From Phascolomyces articulosus (Eukaryota > Mucoromycota > Mucoromycetes > Mucorales > Lichtheimiaceae): 64,000 bases of DNA. The position numbers and the translations under genes were made by a program. Below the pieces are notes generated by a model. The model did no database searches. It was not told where the DNA came from and worked only from the letters and a program-made list of their open reading frames with translations. Location of the stretch: the NCBI GenBank assembly GCA_025677815.1, contig JAIXMP010000002.1, positions 682,001-746,000 on the forward strand, given 5' to 3'. Below, piece by piece: positions 46,065-58,773 of the stretch (position 1 is its first letter; the number at the start of each line of letters is the position of its first letter).

Positions 46065-49000
46065 TCTCGGATTAACTATACTGGATGTGGTGAATAGCCT
46101 GTTTTTTTTGCAACTTGAATATACTCCTGCTGTATTATATTGATAGAGACCTTCATTTCCAAATATTAAAAAATAATTTTAATGTTTAATAAGTAAAAAA
46201 AAAATAGCAAACGATGCACAAAATCCGACTTTGGTAGAAAAATATAATGAAAAGATAACCCACATATAACTTATCTATCCCATTCCTAAATTATAGCCAG
46301 TGATCTTCGTTACACATGCAGAAAATTATATTTTCTTTCCGATGGTTCACCCATTCATTTGGTTAAGATTTAAACCTCAAAGGGTATATGGCTATACCAA
46401 TTATTAAATATTCAATCTTGAAACTATGCTGAATAATACTATTATCTGGTACTGAATTTCTAAATACAATCTTTGTTGTTAGTTATATTAATATTGTACT
46501 TATTATAAAATGCCACTAAAAAAAGTTTAAAAGATAATAATCGGCTCATCTATATATCTCTTATGAAAAGGAGGAAGGTATTATAAGGCGATAAACTGGA
46601 GAACTTTTCCAAATTATATGCACCAAGCAGAACTGCTTTTTGTGTCAACAAGAAAGGGGATTATGTGTTAAATAGTATAAAACATCTTCATTCACTTATT
46701 TTTTACCAAAATTTTCAATATGCCATTCGTGAAACAGACGAAGACAGTTGTTGGGAAATTATGCAGTGAAGTCGGAAAATGATTATTTCAAACAATTCTT
46801 CCTTTTACTTTTTTAGTTTATAAAAAGCTTATCAATAAATTAAAGGTCGGTAATATATCAGTCAAAGTGCAATATGCTGCCAAAGCAAAACCGCTGGAAA
46901 CATCCTTCTATTATCATTTTGCATTAATTGAGATCAAAGTATGGTGTTCGGCTAAACTATGGTGCCGGGAAAAATAAATTGCTTTTTCAATCAAGGAGTT
47001 TCTGCCCGCTGCTAAGCAAAAAGAAAGTACACCCATTGGTTAATTAATTAATAAAAGCAAAAACGTGTATTGTTTCGGAAGGTACTGGTCCGTGTTGTTG
47101 TAGAGATCCATATTTGTTTATTACGCACATACTGATGATGAAGTTCCATGTATAAAATTTAGGAGATTATTCTATTCTTAGATGATAATAGTTTATAGCA
47201 TATAATATATAACCTTACTTAACTTTATAGTTGTTATACATGCGATGGTTATTTTAGAATAAGGAATAAATAATAACAAATGAACAAGAAAGAGTCACTG
47301 ATACCGTCAAGTCTTGTATATTAGTATTCTAATGCAACATCATATCATCCAGAAACAATTTTTTTATAGATATTGAAGGGTTGATATATGTAGTTTTAAC
47401 GATAGAATCAATCTCGACTAATAGGTTGTTTAATCTTTTATGAGAATCTTGCAATGTAGGATAAAGTAATATTTTTAATCATCATCAGAAATATAATAAA
47501 AGAAATCACAACGCATTGAAAAATGGCACATGTAATGCAAGAACAGAGAACTAGATGATTTAGATAATTTGAATCGGCTATATAATGAAGACTGTTGCTA
47601 TATATTAGAATGCACAAGTTTAATTTGAAAGGGACAATACAGTGAATACTAGTTATGTTTAGTACCGAGAGATTTCATTCTTTAGACCTTTACTGTCTGT
47701 TTCTGCCATATAGTATATATTGGGATAGCAGATCACATAGCGCTGTGGTTCATTGCAGAAAACATCTTTTCTCAAAACCGTAACGGTTTAACGTTTCCCG
47801 ATCGGTAAGCCTAATAATATATACACTGTTACTCTTTAATGATTTGATCTGTCTACTAAATACCTTTTTACTATCAAATACTTTAAAATAGTATATCACT
47901 GAGCCGACGAAAAGTACTATACAGTATCACAATTAGTCTATATACCGATCGATCGACTGCATTACAGCAGGATATCAGATAATATGAAATATCAAATTTA
48001 ATGTATAAATGAAAAGCAGACCAAAAGTTTATCCAAAGAATGGAATTGGTGCTGGATCAACGATTCTGTAGTCAAACCTCATTGTCAGCGGCGCTACAAA
48101 AGTAAGATCATCTTTATTTTTTGGTTTCTTATCTTTCGTCCCATGTTTACCTCCGACAAAAGGAACATTTTTTTTTGGTAGAAAAAAGAGGATGGTCATA
48201 AAAAGGACGAATAATTTCTCGTTAACGTTTTGTTTTTTCATATGATATATATATACGTGATGAATGGTTTTTATTCCCATCCATTAAACTATTGACATGG
48301 ATATAACTTGCTAAAATCCAATTCGATAATACTGTTTTCTTAAGGTTTTATTGATGGGTGGATGCGATGGGCTTTTCGGATCTAACAATTACTAATAAAC
48401 TTTGTTTTCCTCTACCTTATCTTCATTCGCAAAAAAAACGTAAAAAAAATATATCATGCGAGTTATATATATGGACACAACGATCAACGGCATGTTTTTT
48501 TTTACAAAAAAAAAAAAAGCTGTAGCGATCGATCGATTGATTCAATTATGCATTATACAATACAAAATATGAGCATATGAATGAATCGTTTCAAAAATAA
48601 ACCCCATTTTATTTAAGATATTTTGATTCTATTTCTAGTATTAGTAAAATAAATCTTAGTAATGATTTCCCATTCATGTTTTATTACAAAAGCAGGAATT
48701 AAAGTCTCTCAAGTGATTTGTTGCTGTTTTGGTACGTTGAAAAAAAAAGATATTGGAGTATATATCTGTGTGAGTGTGCCAAGAAGTACTTGTATTTATT
48801 CATCTTTATACTGCTTGTTGCTGGAGTAATAACAAAATGTATTAAGAAAATCTTGTCATCCAAAATAGAGCCATCCCATCTTTAGCTGCATTTTTTTTAC
48901 GAGTATAAGAAAATCACGAATTTTTTTTATTATTACAAGGCACATTATGATATCAATCCATCTCATTAACAAGATTCACACAATATAGCCAAATAACGGA

Positions 49001-50035
49001 AAAAATGTGGGGTTTGATTGAGATTTTTTGAGCCACTTTTCAAAATGGAATAACATATTGCAATCGAGTTCATACACTTTCCTAAAACAACAAAACAACA
49101 AACAGCAAGTCTGATGATAAAGCTTAGCAGGAGTAGATTTGGAATTCAAAGTTTTTGGAATTCAACAGCAAGGAGGGTTCATGGTTGCACTAAATTGAGT
49201 GATTTTAAAGTTCAGTCTTTTAAACAAGGAATTCTCATGCCATTATTATTGTTGTGATCGTACCTTGAATCCGCTTTCTTGGGGAAAAGGGAAAGAAGAC
49301 GAAAGTAGTCTGTGAATGGAGAAATGATGTGTACATAATCATTTAGAAATGATTCATAATTTGTTATTGTTGGACTGTTTACCGCGGTAACAAACAGAAT
49401 CAGGAAAGAAACAGTATCACAAACAAAAAGTTGACTATTCCGCGCTAATTGAAAAGGAAAATCTTTTAATGAGATCATGGATGGTAATGTTGAAAACATG
49501 TCTTATATAAACACCTAGTTGAACTACTACCACGTACGTATTACATATGATACCAATATTAAGTAACAAAGGGTTTTATAAAAGCGTTAACCCCACTTTT
49601 TTTTTTTGATAAAATGATCTCTCTCCCCCGCATTTTTATTATGAACAAAAAGACGTCAATAGGCACTAATTTTCTCATCATATGTTTCTATTGACCTTAT
49701 AGCTTCACGTGGGTAAAAAAGAAGTTCTATTCACATAACATATTCATACAGGCAGACAGGCCCATAATACAGATGTGACACAGAAGAGGACCTTAATTCG
49801 GTACTGTGCTGCCGGCTAAAGTATCTGACTAATGTTCGGCCATCATTTGTGCGTTTTACTTTGATTGGCGCTTACACAGGGAAAAAAAAAAAGAAATTGG
49901 TACCCCGGTCATGTTTTTTTTAAAAACCATCGCCTCTTTTAGTAAAGAGAAAAAGCCCCCCTTCTTCTTTTTTTCTTTCACCTTTTACACTTTTCTTCTT
50001 CTTTTCCCCCCACTCTCATATTCAGCCTTTTGGTC
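46065..50035. other. Large AT-rich intergenic region, about 4 kb
   Basis: This is the longest gene-free stretch in the window. Small open frames at 48029-48280 and 49212-49499 (minus) show no family features. A TATAAAA at 46676-46682 lies about 40 nt before a 20-codon frame at 46720. A separate ATG-less open stretch (about 46818-46975) follows, but no splice model joins them. I saw no tRNA, rRNA or repeat family here. Confidence 0.35.
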
Positions 50036-52022
50036 ATGGAATTTGCTCTTTCTCAAGCTAAAAAGACGTGTCCATTCTTACACGTCACTTCAACTTCGTC
50101 TCTTCGTAGACTTTCTACTTTGCCTGCTGGTGCAAAGAAGAGCAATGCCTTGCTTAACAAGGCTCAACAATGTCCCGTTATGAGCAAAGCTATGGAAGCT
50201 CAGTCTACTACTTCAACTGTCACTACTCAACACCAAACTCGTGCTATTTCGACATCGCGTCCATCATTCCAAAAGCCTACTGCTCCTACCAACGCCAAGG
50301 CTGTTGAGAGTACCGACTCAGGTAAATATATTTTTCACCTTTTTTTGACCCCAAAAGTTTTACATGGCCTAACAATCAGAAACCACACGTTATTAAAAAA
50401 ATTCTCCCTTTCATGATGTTCTCTATATAGTTGCTGTGCCTCCCAAAGCGCCTTTTGCTTCTACAACCACTGCTTCGAAAACGACAACATCATCCACTGA
50501 AAAGCCAGTGACGCTCAACACTAATTCAAAGCATTTCGATTATGAATCATTTTATCATCATGAACTCGAGAAAAAGCACCAGGATAAGAGTTATCGTTAT
50601 TTTAACAACATTAATCGTCTAGCTCAAAAATTCCCTCGCGCTCATACAGCTCGCGTAGAGGATGAAGTGACTGTTTGGTGTGCTAATGATTATTTGGGTA
50701 TGGGAAGAAATCCTGTATTGACGGAAACAATGAAGTATGTATTTATGATGATTCAATTAAAATTGCGGGAGAGCGGGGAAAATGAAGCAGAGTGAAGAAA
50801 AATGCTTATTCATTCTCCCTCTTTTTATAGACGAACATTGGATCGCTATGGTGCTGGTGCAGGTGGCACACGTAATATTGCTGGTAACGCTGACCTTCAC
50901 CTTCGACTTGAATCCGAATTGGCGGATTTACATCATAAAGAAGGTGCGCTTGTATTTTCCTCGTGCTACGTGGCAAATGATGCTACCTTGGCAACACTTG
51001 CAAGCAAACTTCCAGGTTGTGTCATTTTCTCAGATCAATTGAATCATGCTTCCATGATCCAAGGTATGCGCCACTCTGGTGCCCAAAAGAAAATTTTCCG
51101 CCACAATGATATGGGTCATTTGGAAGAATTGTTGCAATCTGTGGATCCTGCCACACCCAAAATTATTGCCTTTGAATCTGTTTATTCCATGTGTGGTTCC
51201 ATTGGTCCTATTCATGAGATTGTCGGTTTGGCTAAAAAGTATGGCGCTATTACATTTTTGGATGAAGTGCATGCCGTCGGCATGTACGGCCCTCGCGGTG
51301 CAGGTGTTGCTGAACATCTTGATTTTGACTTGAACGCCGCACATCCATCCATGGGTAACGGCTCCATTGTGGATGAAATTGATATCATTACGGGTACCTT
51401 GGGTAAAGCCTATGGTGTAGTGGGTGGCTACATTGCTGCTTCTGCATCCCTTGTCGATATGATCCGTTCTTATGCACCTGGTTTTATCTTTACTACATCG
51501 CTTCCACCTGCTGTGGTCTCTGGTGCTATGCAATCCGTCAAGTATTTGAAGGTATCTAACTCAGAGCGTCAAATGCAACAAATCAATACCCGTGTGGTCA
51601 AGTCGCGTTTGGCTGAATTGGGTATTCCTGTTGTTCCCAATCCTTCCCACATTGTTCCTGTTCTTTTGGGTGATGCTGCTTCCGCTAAATTGGCTTCGGA
51701 TGAACTCTTGTCGGAACATGGTATTTATGTCCAAAGTATCAATTATCCTACCGTCCCTGTGGGTGAAGAACGTCTTCGTATCACTCCTACACCTGGTCAT
51801 AACCAAGACATGATTGATCATCTTGTTCATTCTTTGGAAACCATTTGGAACCGTTATGGTTTCCGTCGTGTCAATGACTGGGTTGCTGAAGGCGGCCGTG
51901 CTGGTGTTGGTATGCCCAACCCTCCTCAAATCTCCCCTCTTTGGACCAACGGTCAACTTGGTTTGGATAACGTGGTTCAAGAGCCCAAGGTTGTCAAGCA
52001 ATCGTCTTCGACTGTGGCCTAA
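50036..52022 (+). CDS. HEM1: 5-aminolevulinate synthase, mitochondrial
   Basis: Three exons, 50036-50321, 50431-50734 and 50831-52022, give 593 aa. The enzyme is PLP-dependent and condenses glycine with succinyl-CoA to 5-aminolevulinate, the first committed step of heme synthesis in the mitochondrial matrix. The long N-terminal region (residues 1 to about 130) is Ser/Thr/Lys/Ala-rich, as expected of a presequence, and carries two Cys-Pro heme-regulatory motifs (KTCPFLH with Cys12, QQCPVMS with Cys46). The catalytic core has [45 protein letters not shown] and [16 protein letters not shown], whose Lys (about 389) should bind PLP. The C-terminal end is Gln/Lys/Ser-rich. Codon use is less AT-biased than in its neighbours, suggesting high expression. 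Confidence 0.97.
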
Positions 52023-52127
52023 ATTATCCATTGGATCTAGCAAATAAATGTATTTGTTTTCATATTTGCTACATTTTTATCTTACTCTCTCCATTTTTAT
52101 TATATTATTTTTTCTTCTTTTCTATCA

Positions 52128-52142
52128 AGAGAGAGAGAGAGA
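52128..52142. repeat. (GA)n microsatellite
   Basis: About seven GA units in the presumed 3' flank of the aminolevulinate synthase gene. Confidence 0.8.
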
Positions 52143-53216
52143 ACGCGAAATAAAAATCAATTGTTCCGTTCCTATTATTATTATCTATACTTATATTGTT
52201 ACTGTTCACGGGGGATCTTTTTAAATGTCAAAAATGTATGTGTGATCGTGTAATAACTAGATAAAACAGTTGATGGATCATAAGATAATGGTTGATGAAC
52301 TTTTATAGTTATAGTCCGTCTATTTCTTGAGAAAAACTGCTTTATCTATAACCGTTACAAAAGATAAGCAAATGCACTTGGTTGACACCTCACACCAATA
52401 TACAGCTTTTTTTATAGGCTTGGTGATTAATTTTTTGCAAGTCAAATAAATTCTATGCTTGCTGCTGAACCGAAGATAAATTCGAAATGGCTATAAATAA
52501 AACACACGTCCATTAATTGTATCATGACAACTACAAAGATACTTTAATATATCGGTTAAAAAAAAAGAAGCTTAACCTCTATCTTCATGAGAACGAAGTG
52601 TAAAACGCCCCAATCCGTTTTTACTCATTTCTATCTAGCGAATTCATGCAGTAAAAATTGATTGCGTTATTGTATATCACCCTTCCCATTCCCCTCCCTA
52701 AAACCCTTGAAAACAAAATCAAGAATGGGAAAAAAACTCCCTATTTCTTTTTCATTATCTCTTCAAACATTTTCTTTGAGTTTCTATATATATGTAACGA
52801 CTTGTATTTGTTAGAGGGACTACTTGAGTTATAGTAGAGATTTCATATTCCAGTTGGTACAAAAACCAATAGATGACAGACTATCTATTACAGCTTTCAT
52901 CAAATACTTATGTAAACCACTTGGATTTTAGCCAATGATGATGCAACAATTTTTTACTAATAACTGATGCATGATAGATCTTTATTTATACCTGCGCCGA
53001 AAAGATGCATAAAGATTTATCATCAATAAGAAATGGGAGGAGATGATGGTTCCAAACCAAATCCGAATTATTGGTAAACGGGCCAACCACTATATTATAA
53101 TATCTCGCACTTTTTATGCTGCTATAGCTTCATCTTTATATCCTGTGAATCACTCACACGGAAAATTATGTCTGCCAGAACAAAATTGCCTAAATAAACT
53201 AAATCCTCATACATTG

Positions 53217-53296
53217 TCTCCACTTCCGATTTTCGCTTTCCAAAAAAAACTAAATTCGCTTTGGTCTGAGAACAAAGCGAAAATTGGAAGTGGAGA
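53217..53296. repeat. Inverted repeat with 23-nt arms, predicted hairpin
   Basis: Left arm 53217-53239 and right arm 53274-53296 pair over 23 positions with 22 Watson-Crick pairs and one G:T wobble (53228 with 53285). The spacer is 34 nt. Part of the spacer (TCGCTTTG at about 53256) can pair alternatively with CAAAGCGA (53273-53280). No gene overlaps it. It could be a small-RNA hairpin, a terminator-like structure, or the fused ends of a tiny inverted-repeat element. Confidence 0.85.
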
Positions 53297-53612
53297 GCAC
53301 TGTAAATAAAGGAGTTTCTTTTTCTAATGTTGAGGATTACTGTTGTACGAAAACCATTGACGGTTTATCATGAAAAAAAGGTCATAAGGACGATTACGCG
53401 AATAAAAATGGCAAATTAGAATTTTAAATGTTTATATATATATAATTGATAGTAACTAAATTGATTATTATATTATAGTATGTTGTTAATAAGATATTTA
53501 TATTTTTACATGAATAAATTGTTACATTATGTTATAGTATATAAGGAATTAAATTGTTTTTTTTTCACTTTTGTACCGGTGTAATAATAATAGACATAAG
53601 AGAAAGACTTTT

Positions 53613-55876
53613 TTAAGTGATATATCTGAAATCAGGATGCTATACAAATAAATAATAAAAAAAAGTTAGTTATTTCATATTGAAACTTTTGTCGACACAA
53701 GTTAGTTTCCTTTCATTTTTTTATATCAACTTACAGCATCACAAAGTTCTTCGCCTTCAGCAGCAGCACGGCGTTCTTCTGGCGTCATATTGTCACGCTT
53801 CTTATTAATATGCTTCAAAGTAAACTTGAATGCAAGAACAACAAGAACTTGAAGGAACATCAAAGCAGCACAAGCAGAATGGGCACGAATATATTGAGGT
53901 GAATCGTTTGCACGGTATACCTGTCCACCAACTATAAGGGGAAAAAATGAGATAGGACTAAGTAACTTGTTGCTATATACATAATAGAATAACAGAAAGA
54001 AAAAGAAAAATTTACTACATACCAGCACCACCAGCGTTACCAAAGGAAATAATAATAGCACATCCTACAGCACGCTTAGTATGACCACCAATGTTATTTG
54101 TAAACCAAGAAAGCATAGCAGGTGCGTGCGTAAAGACACCAGTAACAGTAATACAAGCAGCAATATAAAGAGCAACAGGACCTCGGTCTTTGCATGCAAT
54201 CAATAAAATATAACCAATACATCCAACAAAGGAGGGAATGGCGATATGATAACCACGTTCACCACGTCTGTCAGCATCCATGGCAACGAGAATGGTAAAG
54301 AAACAGGCAATGGCGTAAGGTGGAGCTGTCATGGCTTGAGCTTCCAAAGACTCGAAACCCATACCTTTAATGATACTGGGCAAGAAAAGACTCATACTGT
54401 AGAGAGGAATGGAACCTGCAATATAAATCAAGGAATGAGCATAAATCTTCCAATCAGTGAATGCCATCCAAAATTGTTTCATGGAGAAATGTGTTTCAGT
54501 AGCTGGTCCGGCATCCTTCTTGAGGCGCCCCATCACGTAGGCGCGTTCACGTTCAGTCAATACTATATCATAAAATGGATATTAATTTATTTGTTTCGTG
54601 GTCTACTTTTTTTTGATGAAGTGACATGCGTACCTTTGGAATTCTCGGGAACATTGGGTAATACGAAATAGGTAATTGTTGCTAAGGCAAGGGTTGGTAA
54701 AGCTTCAATGATGAAAATCCATTGCCAGCCATGTAATCCTCGAATACCTTCCATTTGCATAATACCATAGGCAAGAACACCACCGAAAGCCTGTAATTCA
54801 ATCGAGCCAGTTAGTATAGCTAATAAGAATATTTCTTTTCCTTACTATAGTGATTATCCACGATATATAATTAAGTAAAAACTTACACCTGCAACTGTAG
54901 CAAAACCGAAAAAGATAGAAATACGTGTAGCTTGTTCTGTACGTGTATACCACAAACTTAAATAAAAGATAACACCCTATACATAGCGATAATAAATAAT
55001 AAGCCCACACAATTCTCCCTTCTTATATTATTCGCATATTGCATATTGCATACTGCATAAACGCATTTATCATATGTATCTTACCGGAAATAGACCTGCC
55101 TAATAAATTGGAATTCATATAAAAAGGGGATTAAAATAACTGGGGAATCAATAATTTTTGTTGAGTCATAATTTTTTTTTAGTTGCATCTTTTTTTTTAT
55201 TTTACCTCAGTAATACCCAAGAAAAAACGACTTGCAAGTAGACCAGCACCGTTATGAACGGCGGCCATACAAGCCATGACAATACCAAAGGACACCATAA
55301 CAAGTGGTAACCAAATATTGGGACCGACTTTTTTAAGCATAAGGTTGGATGGAATTTCAAAGATCACCTTAAATAGGAAATATATTTGTTTTAGGATGAA
55401 TTCACATATATCCATATCCATCTCTGTCTATATATAACTTACATAGCCAACAAAGAAAATGGATAATGCAACATTAAATTGATCGTCACTAATATTTAAA
55501 TGGCTAGTGATCCCAGCAATCTTCGCGTTACCTATGTAAATTATTATCAAGAATTATACAGTTTCATGAGGATGATGATTAATAATCCAGATCCTCCAAA
55601 AGGTGCGATTTTTAAATAAAACCATTTACCAATATTGGATCTATCAAGAAAAGAACATAAATAAAGTAAACCACAGAATGGAACAATGCGAAGATCCAGC
55701 TTCCAACGTAATCGTCTATATTCTTTGTCTGTTAAAGGTTCATAATCTTGTTGAATAACGTCTCCTTCTTGATCAGAAGAACTATCATATTCTTTTACAA
55801 CGGCAATTCCTTTTTCCGCGTCCAGATCCGTTGGCCGATCGTCCGCAATTTGATGTTTTTCGTTGACTGAAGTCAT
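53613..55876 (-). CDS. MFS transporter, Tna1/Dal5-type anion:cation symporter family
   Basis: Nine exons on the minus strand: 55630-55876, 55443-55531, 55206-55367, 55085-55099, 54887-54976, 54634-54790, 54023-54562, 53735-53931 and 53613-53639, giving 507 aa. The fourth exon is only 15 nt and encodes AGLFP, restoring the family motif GITEAGLFPGVIFYLSLWY. The last exon (27 nt) encodes HPDFRYIT; it is inferred because a GTAAGT donor follows GAT GCT, and the spliced tail matches the HPDFRY ending usual in this family. Other markers are PFCGLLYLCSFLDRSNIGNA, FEIPSNLMLKKVGPNIWLPL, WQWIFIIEALPTLALA and WFTNNIGGHTKRAVGCAI. It is a 12-helix plasma-membrane permease, perhaps for nicotinate-like or other small acids. 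It belongs to a different branch from the tandem array. Confidence 0.9.
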
Positions 55877-57844
55877 AAATAGAAGTAACTAGTAATTATG
55901 TATTTATATATTAAATAGTAGGATGATAGACTATTAAAAAAAGTATTAAATAATATAGTGATAATAAGAATAGTTATGAAATATAATAATAATAAATAAT
56001 AATAATAATACAAAAAAGAGAAAAAAAGACAAACCTTTTCCCAGTGTTTGACCTTTTTATAGGTCTGTGTAAAATAATTCGGTATAACTCTTTTTGGTAC
56101 ATTGAATGGGTTAGTACAGTGACACGAAATTGCCTAATTTGGAGGTTCGCATCTCGTAACAACCAAAACGTTAATTGAGAGTTCAAACATGTATTTTTTT
56201 CCCATGGAGCGGCATTCCGATGTGAAGATTTGATGAATCTCTTCTTTTTTTCCACTGTTATGGTTTGCATGTCTATTTTTTTTATAATTTGATTTGATTT
56301 GTTGTCATTATCCATTACACTTTATATAACAATAGATGATAATCCAGGTACCGTATCAAACAACGACGGTATATGAATTCATAATTCATCTACAGCTTAA
56401 TGATAAAATAATTGTTATTATAGCATCAATTTCAAAAGTTCACATGTATATACGTTATACTTAGAATCCCATAATAAATTGTAATAATATGTGTACGTGG
56501 TAACTTAAACAAAAAACAAGTAATACAAGAGAGTGATAGACAACACAGCTGGTGTTCTTTTTGTGATTAACCCACAATTTTTATCAAGCCGTTGCCCCGC
56601 ATTTTCTTTTTTTTTCGTATTTTTCTCTTTTATATAATTGATTCTCACGATCAAAATCCAGGATCTTCGATCGTGTTAGGGCTGATATGTAGGACGTGGG
56701 TAAAAAGAGGATAAATTGTTAAATGTAAAATGTAAACAAAATGAATCGACTGCTACAAAAGAACTAAAGTGTGTATGAAAACTCTAGCTATTTTGTTGCG
56801 ACTCTTTACATGTAAAGAAAGGGTTAGATTTGTTGATAGTGTACTGTTCAACCCAATAGTTGGTGAGATGAAAGATGTTTCAAAGTAGTGTGGATTCCTG
56901 GATACACTGATCAAAGGGAAAAACGACAACTTATTTAATAATTCATTCGTCCGTTGTGTGAATTTATCGAAAGAACAATACTATCGTACCAAAGGAAAGT
57001 ATGTCCACCTCCGTGTAAGTACTAATTATCATGGTTTGTTGAGAGCAAAGAGTATTGAGAAGCCTATCACACTTTAACCTTTGCTTCTGATTTTTCTATC
57101 GACTCTACAAAAAGTTCATTCATCCTCCATCAACTCAGTACAATGGGAAGTGAGACAATTTGGTTACCGAATCGAACTGAGTATAATAATAGGTGGATCA
57201 AGTTGGGAGATCATGAAACTTCATTGTGACTTTCAGAATTTCATGATTTAATGCAGCAAGCGCTATATTTCTTTGCTTTTGATTGTTTGTTTTGATCGAG
57301 TCAAAAACTCTAAGCTTTTCCTCATGTGGTATTTTTTTGACAAAAAAGAAAACTAACGGAAGAACTATCCGGTAATGAAAACGGATTTTAATCCAACTGG
57401 TTTAAATTTCTATCAACACGTTTTTTACGGAATAATCGTCCTTTTCCATACGCAATCAAGAGATGATATGTTAGTCCATGCTTTACCATTTTTTAAGCCA
57501 AATTTTAACAAAGCAAAGTAGTATAGATAGATAGACAGACAGTTATTGATTTCAAATAAAGTTCAGTTCATCTTTTCTCATTCTTTTTATAATTTAAAAT
57601 AGCACTTCTACTGTAATAAGACTAATTTTCTTTTGTGGTATCTTCAAAGCCTAGTTTTCTTTTTTTATTATTAAAAAAGTATTTGCAATTGTCCATCATA
57701 ACTATACAGCACTGCCAAAATAGATTTACTTTTTCCTTGTAAGATCCCTTTACTATATTTACAAATGATTTTGGATTATTTCATTACTATCTGCATATGA
57801 CATTTAAAATATCCAGTGTAGTATCGCCAAAAGTTAATAGATGT
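55877..57844. other. Intergenic, no gene seen
   Basis: About 2 kb, AT-rich, with no convincing open frame. A TAGA/CAGA-type simple repeat lies near 57523-57542. Confidence 0.4.
57523..57542. repeat. Tetranucleotide (TAGA/GACA) microsatellite
   Basis: A short run of TAGATAGATAGACAGACAG in the intergenic region left of the F-box cluster. Confidence 0.75.
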
Positions 57845-58608
57845 CTTTGATATGGCTCTTTATCGTCATCCATATGAAGTAGAGTAAGCATCCTGGGTTT
57901 ATCTATTGGGATGGTTTTCCAAGAAGCGAATGACACTAGAAAAATTCTGGCATATTATCGCGCCATTGAGATTGGTAGTATGCCACACATTTGAGAATAT
58001 TCTTGCAACATGACGTTGTGCCAAAAATTACATGTGGATGCCAAATGAATCCGATCTGTAATGGATAAATAAGACAAGATCCGACAAAGTAGTTCATTAG
58101 GTAATATCTGCATCAACTATTTGTTAGGTATTTTAATAGTATTAGTGAGTTGCTGGAACTTGAAACAAAGTAATTCATGTTGTTGGGAATATGTTTCAGC
58201 TGTAACCATCTCAATTCCGTGCTTGTATAAACGCGTTGCTATGGAGAATTTGGATTGTAGCACCATCAGGTTGGCGCGAACAAGATAAGAGTCAGGACGT
58301 GTTGGATTAATACCATATCGCATCGATCGTTGCGCATCGCCTATAGCCAAGAGATTCATTTTTTTTTTCATTTCATAGACACTCGCGCGATAAAGTAGGA
58401 TGGTGGGAATGAGTTGGGTTTGTACAATGTCGAGCACATGAGTAAAACAATCGAGTGCTTGGTCATGATCGCCAAGGGTAAATGATGTTTTGCCCTGATC
58501 AAAAGCGTGTTGAATCGTCGTCAAGTCGAGATCCTTTAATGTTAACCATCGATAAGCATCACCTGGCTGTACAAGGGCTGGAAATAGAGGTAATGTTGCA
58601 TGTGTCAT
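57845..58608 (-). pseudogene. Broken TPR/F-box gene, paralog of the neighbouring cluster
   Basis: From the ATG at 58608 the frame encodes a TPR-like region matching the two intact neighbours (AFDQGKTSFTLGDHDQALDC, TRPDSYLVRANLMVLQSKF). It then meets TAG at 58117-58119, exactly where the neighbours have NQW before the F-box. The same frame continues past the stop with a good F-box (ILPNELLCRILSYLSITDR, LASTCNFWHNVM) and soon meets a second stop near 57950. A recognisable remnant of the next segment (IDKPRMLTLLHMDDD) follows, and no LRR part remains. It could still express a truncated TPR-only protein, but loss of the F-box would remove the ubiquitin-ligase role. Confidence 0.83.
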
Positions 58609-58773
58609 GGTGTTACGCTTTGTAAAAGAGTGAAAAAGAATTATCTCTAAAAAGGTTGGATGAAAGATCATTTGGTGTAACATCCGAATTAATAATGGTG
58701 CAAAGTTTATTATTCTTAGTTAATAAATTAATGACAGAATAAATGAAAAAACTACTACAATTATACAGATCTG

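Larger units (their letters stand above)
52023..53612. other. Intergenic with one hairpin
   Basis: No gene is seen. It contains a (GA)n run just after the aminolevulinate synthase gene and a long inverted repeat near 53217-53296, both listed separately. Confidence 0.4.

Noticed and set aside
48029..48280. Minus-strand 83-codon frame in the large gap
   Set aside because: No homology I can recognise, no splice extension, and composition like the background.
51030..52043. Long minus-strand frames opposite aminolevulinate synthase
   Set aside because: They are antisense shadows created by the codon bias of a well-conserved sense gene.
55974..56315. 113-codon minus-strand frame upstream of the Tna1-like gene
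   Set aside because: No family feature, and it lies in what should be the promoter region. It may be an accidental frame.
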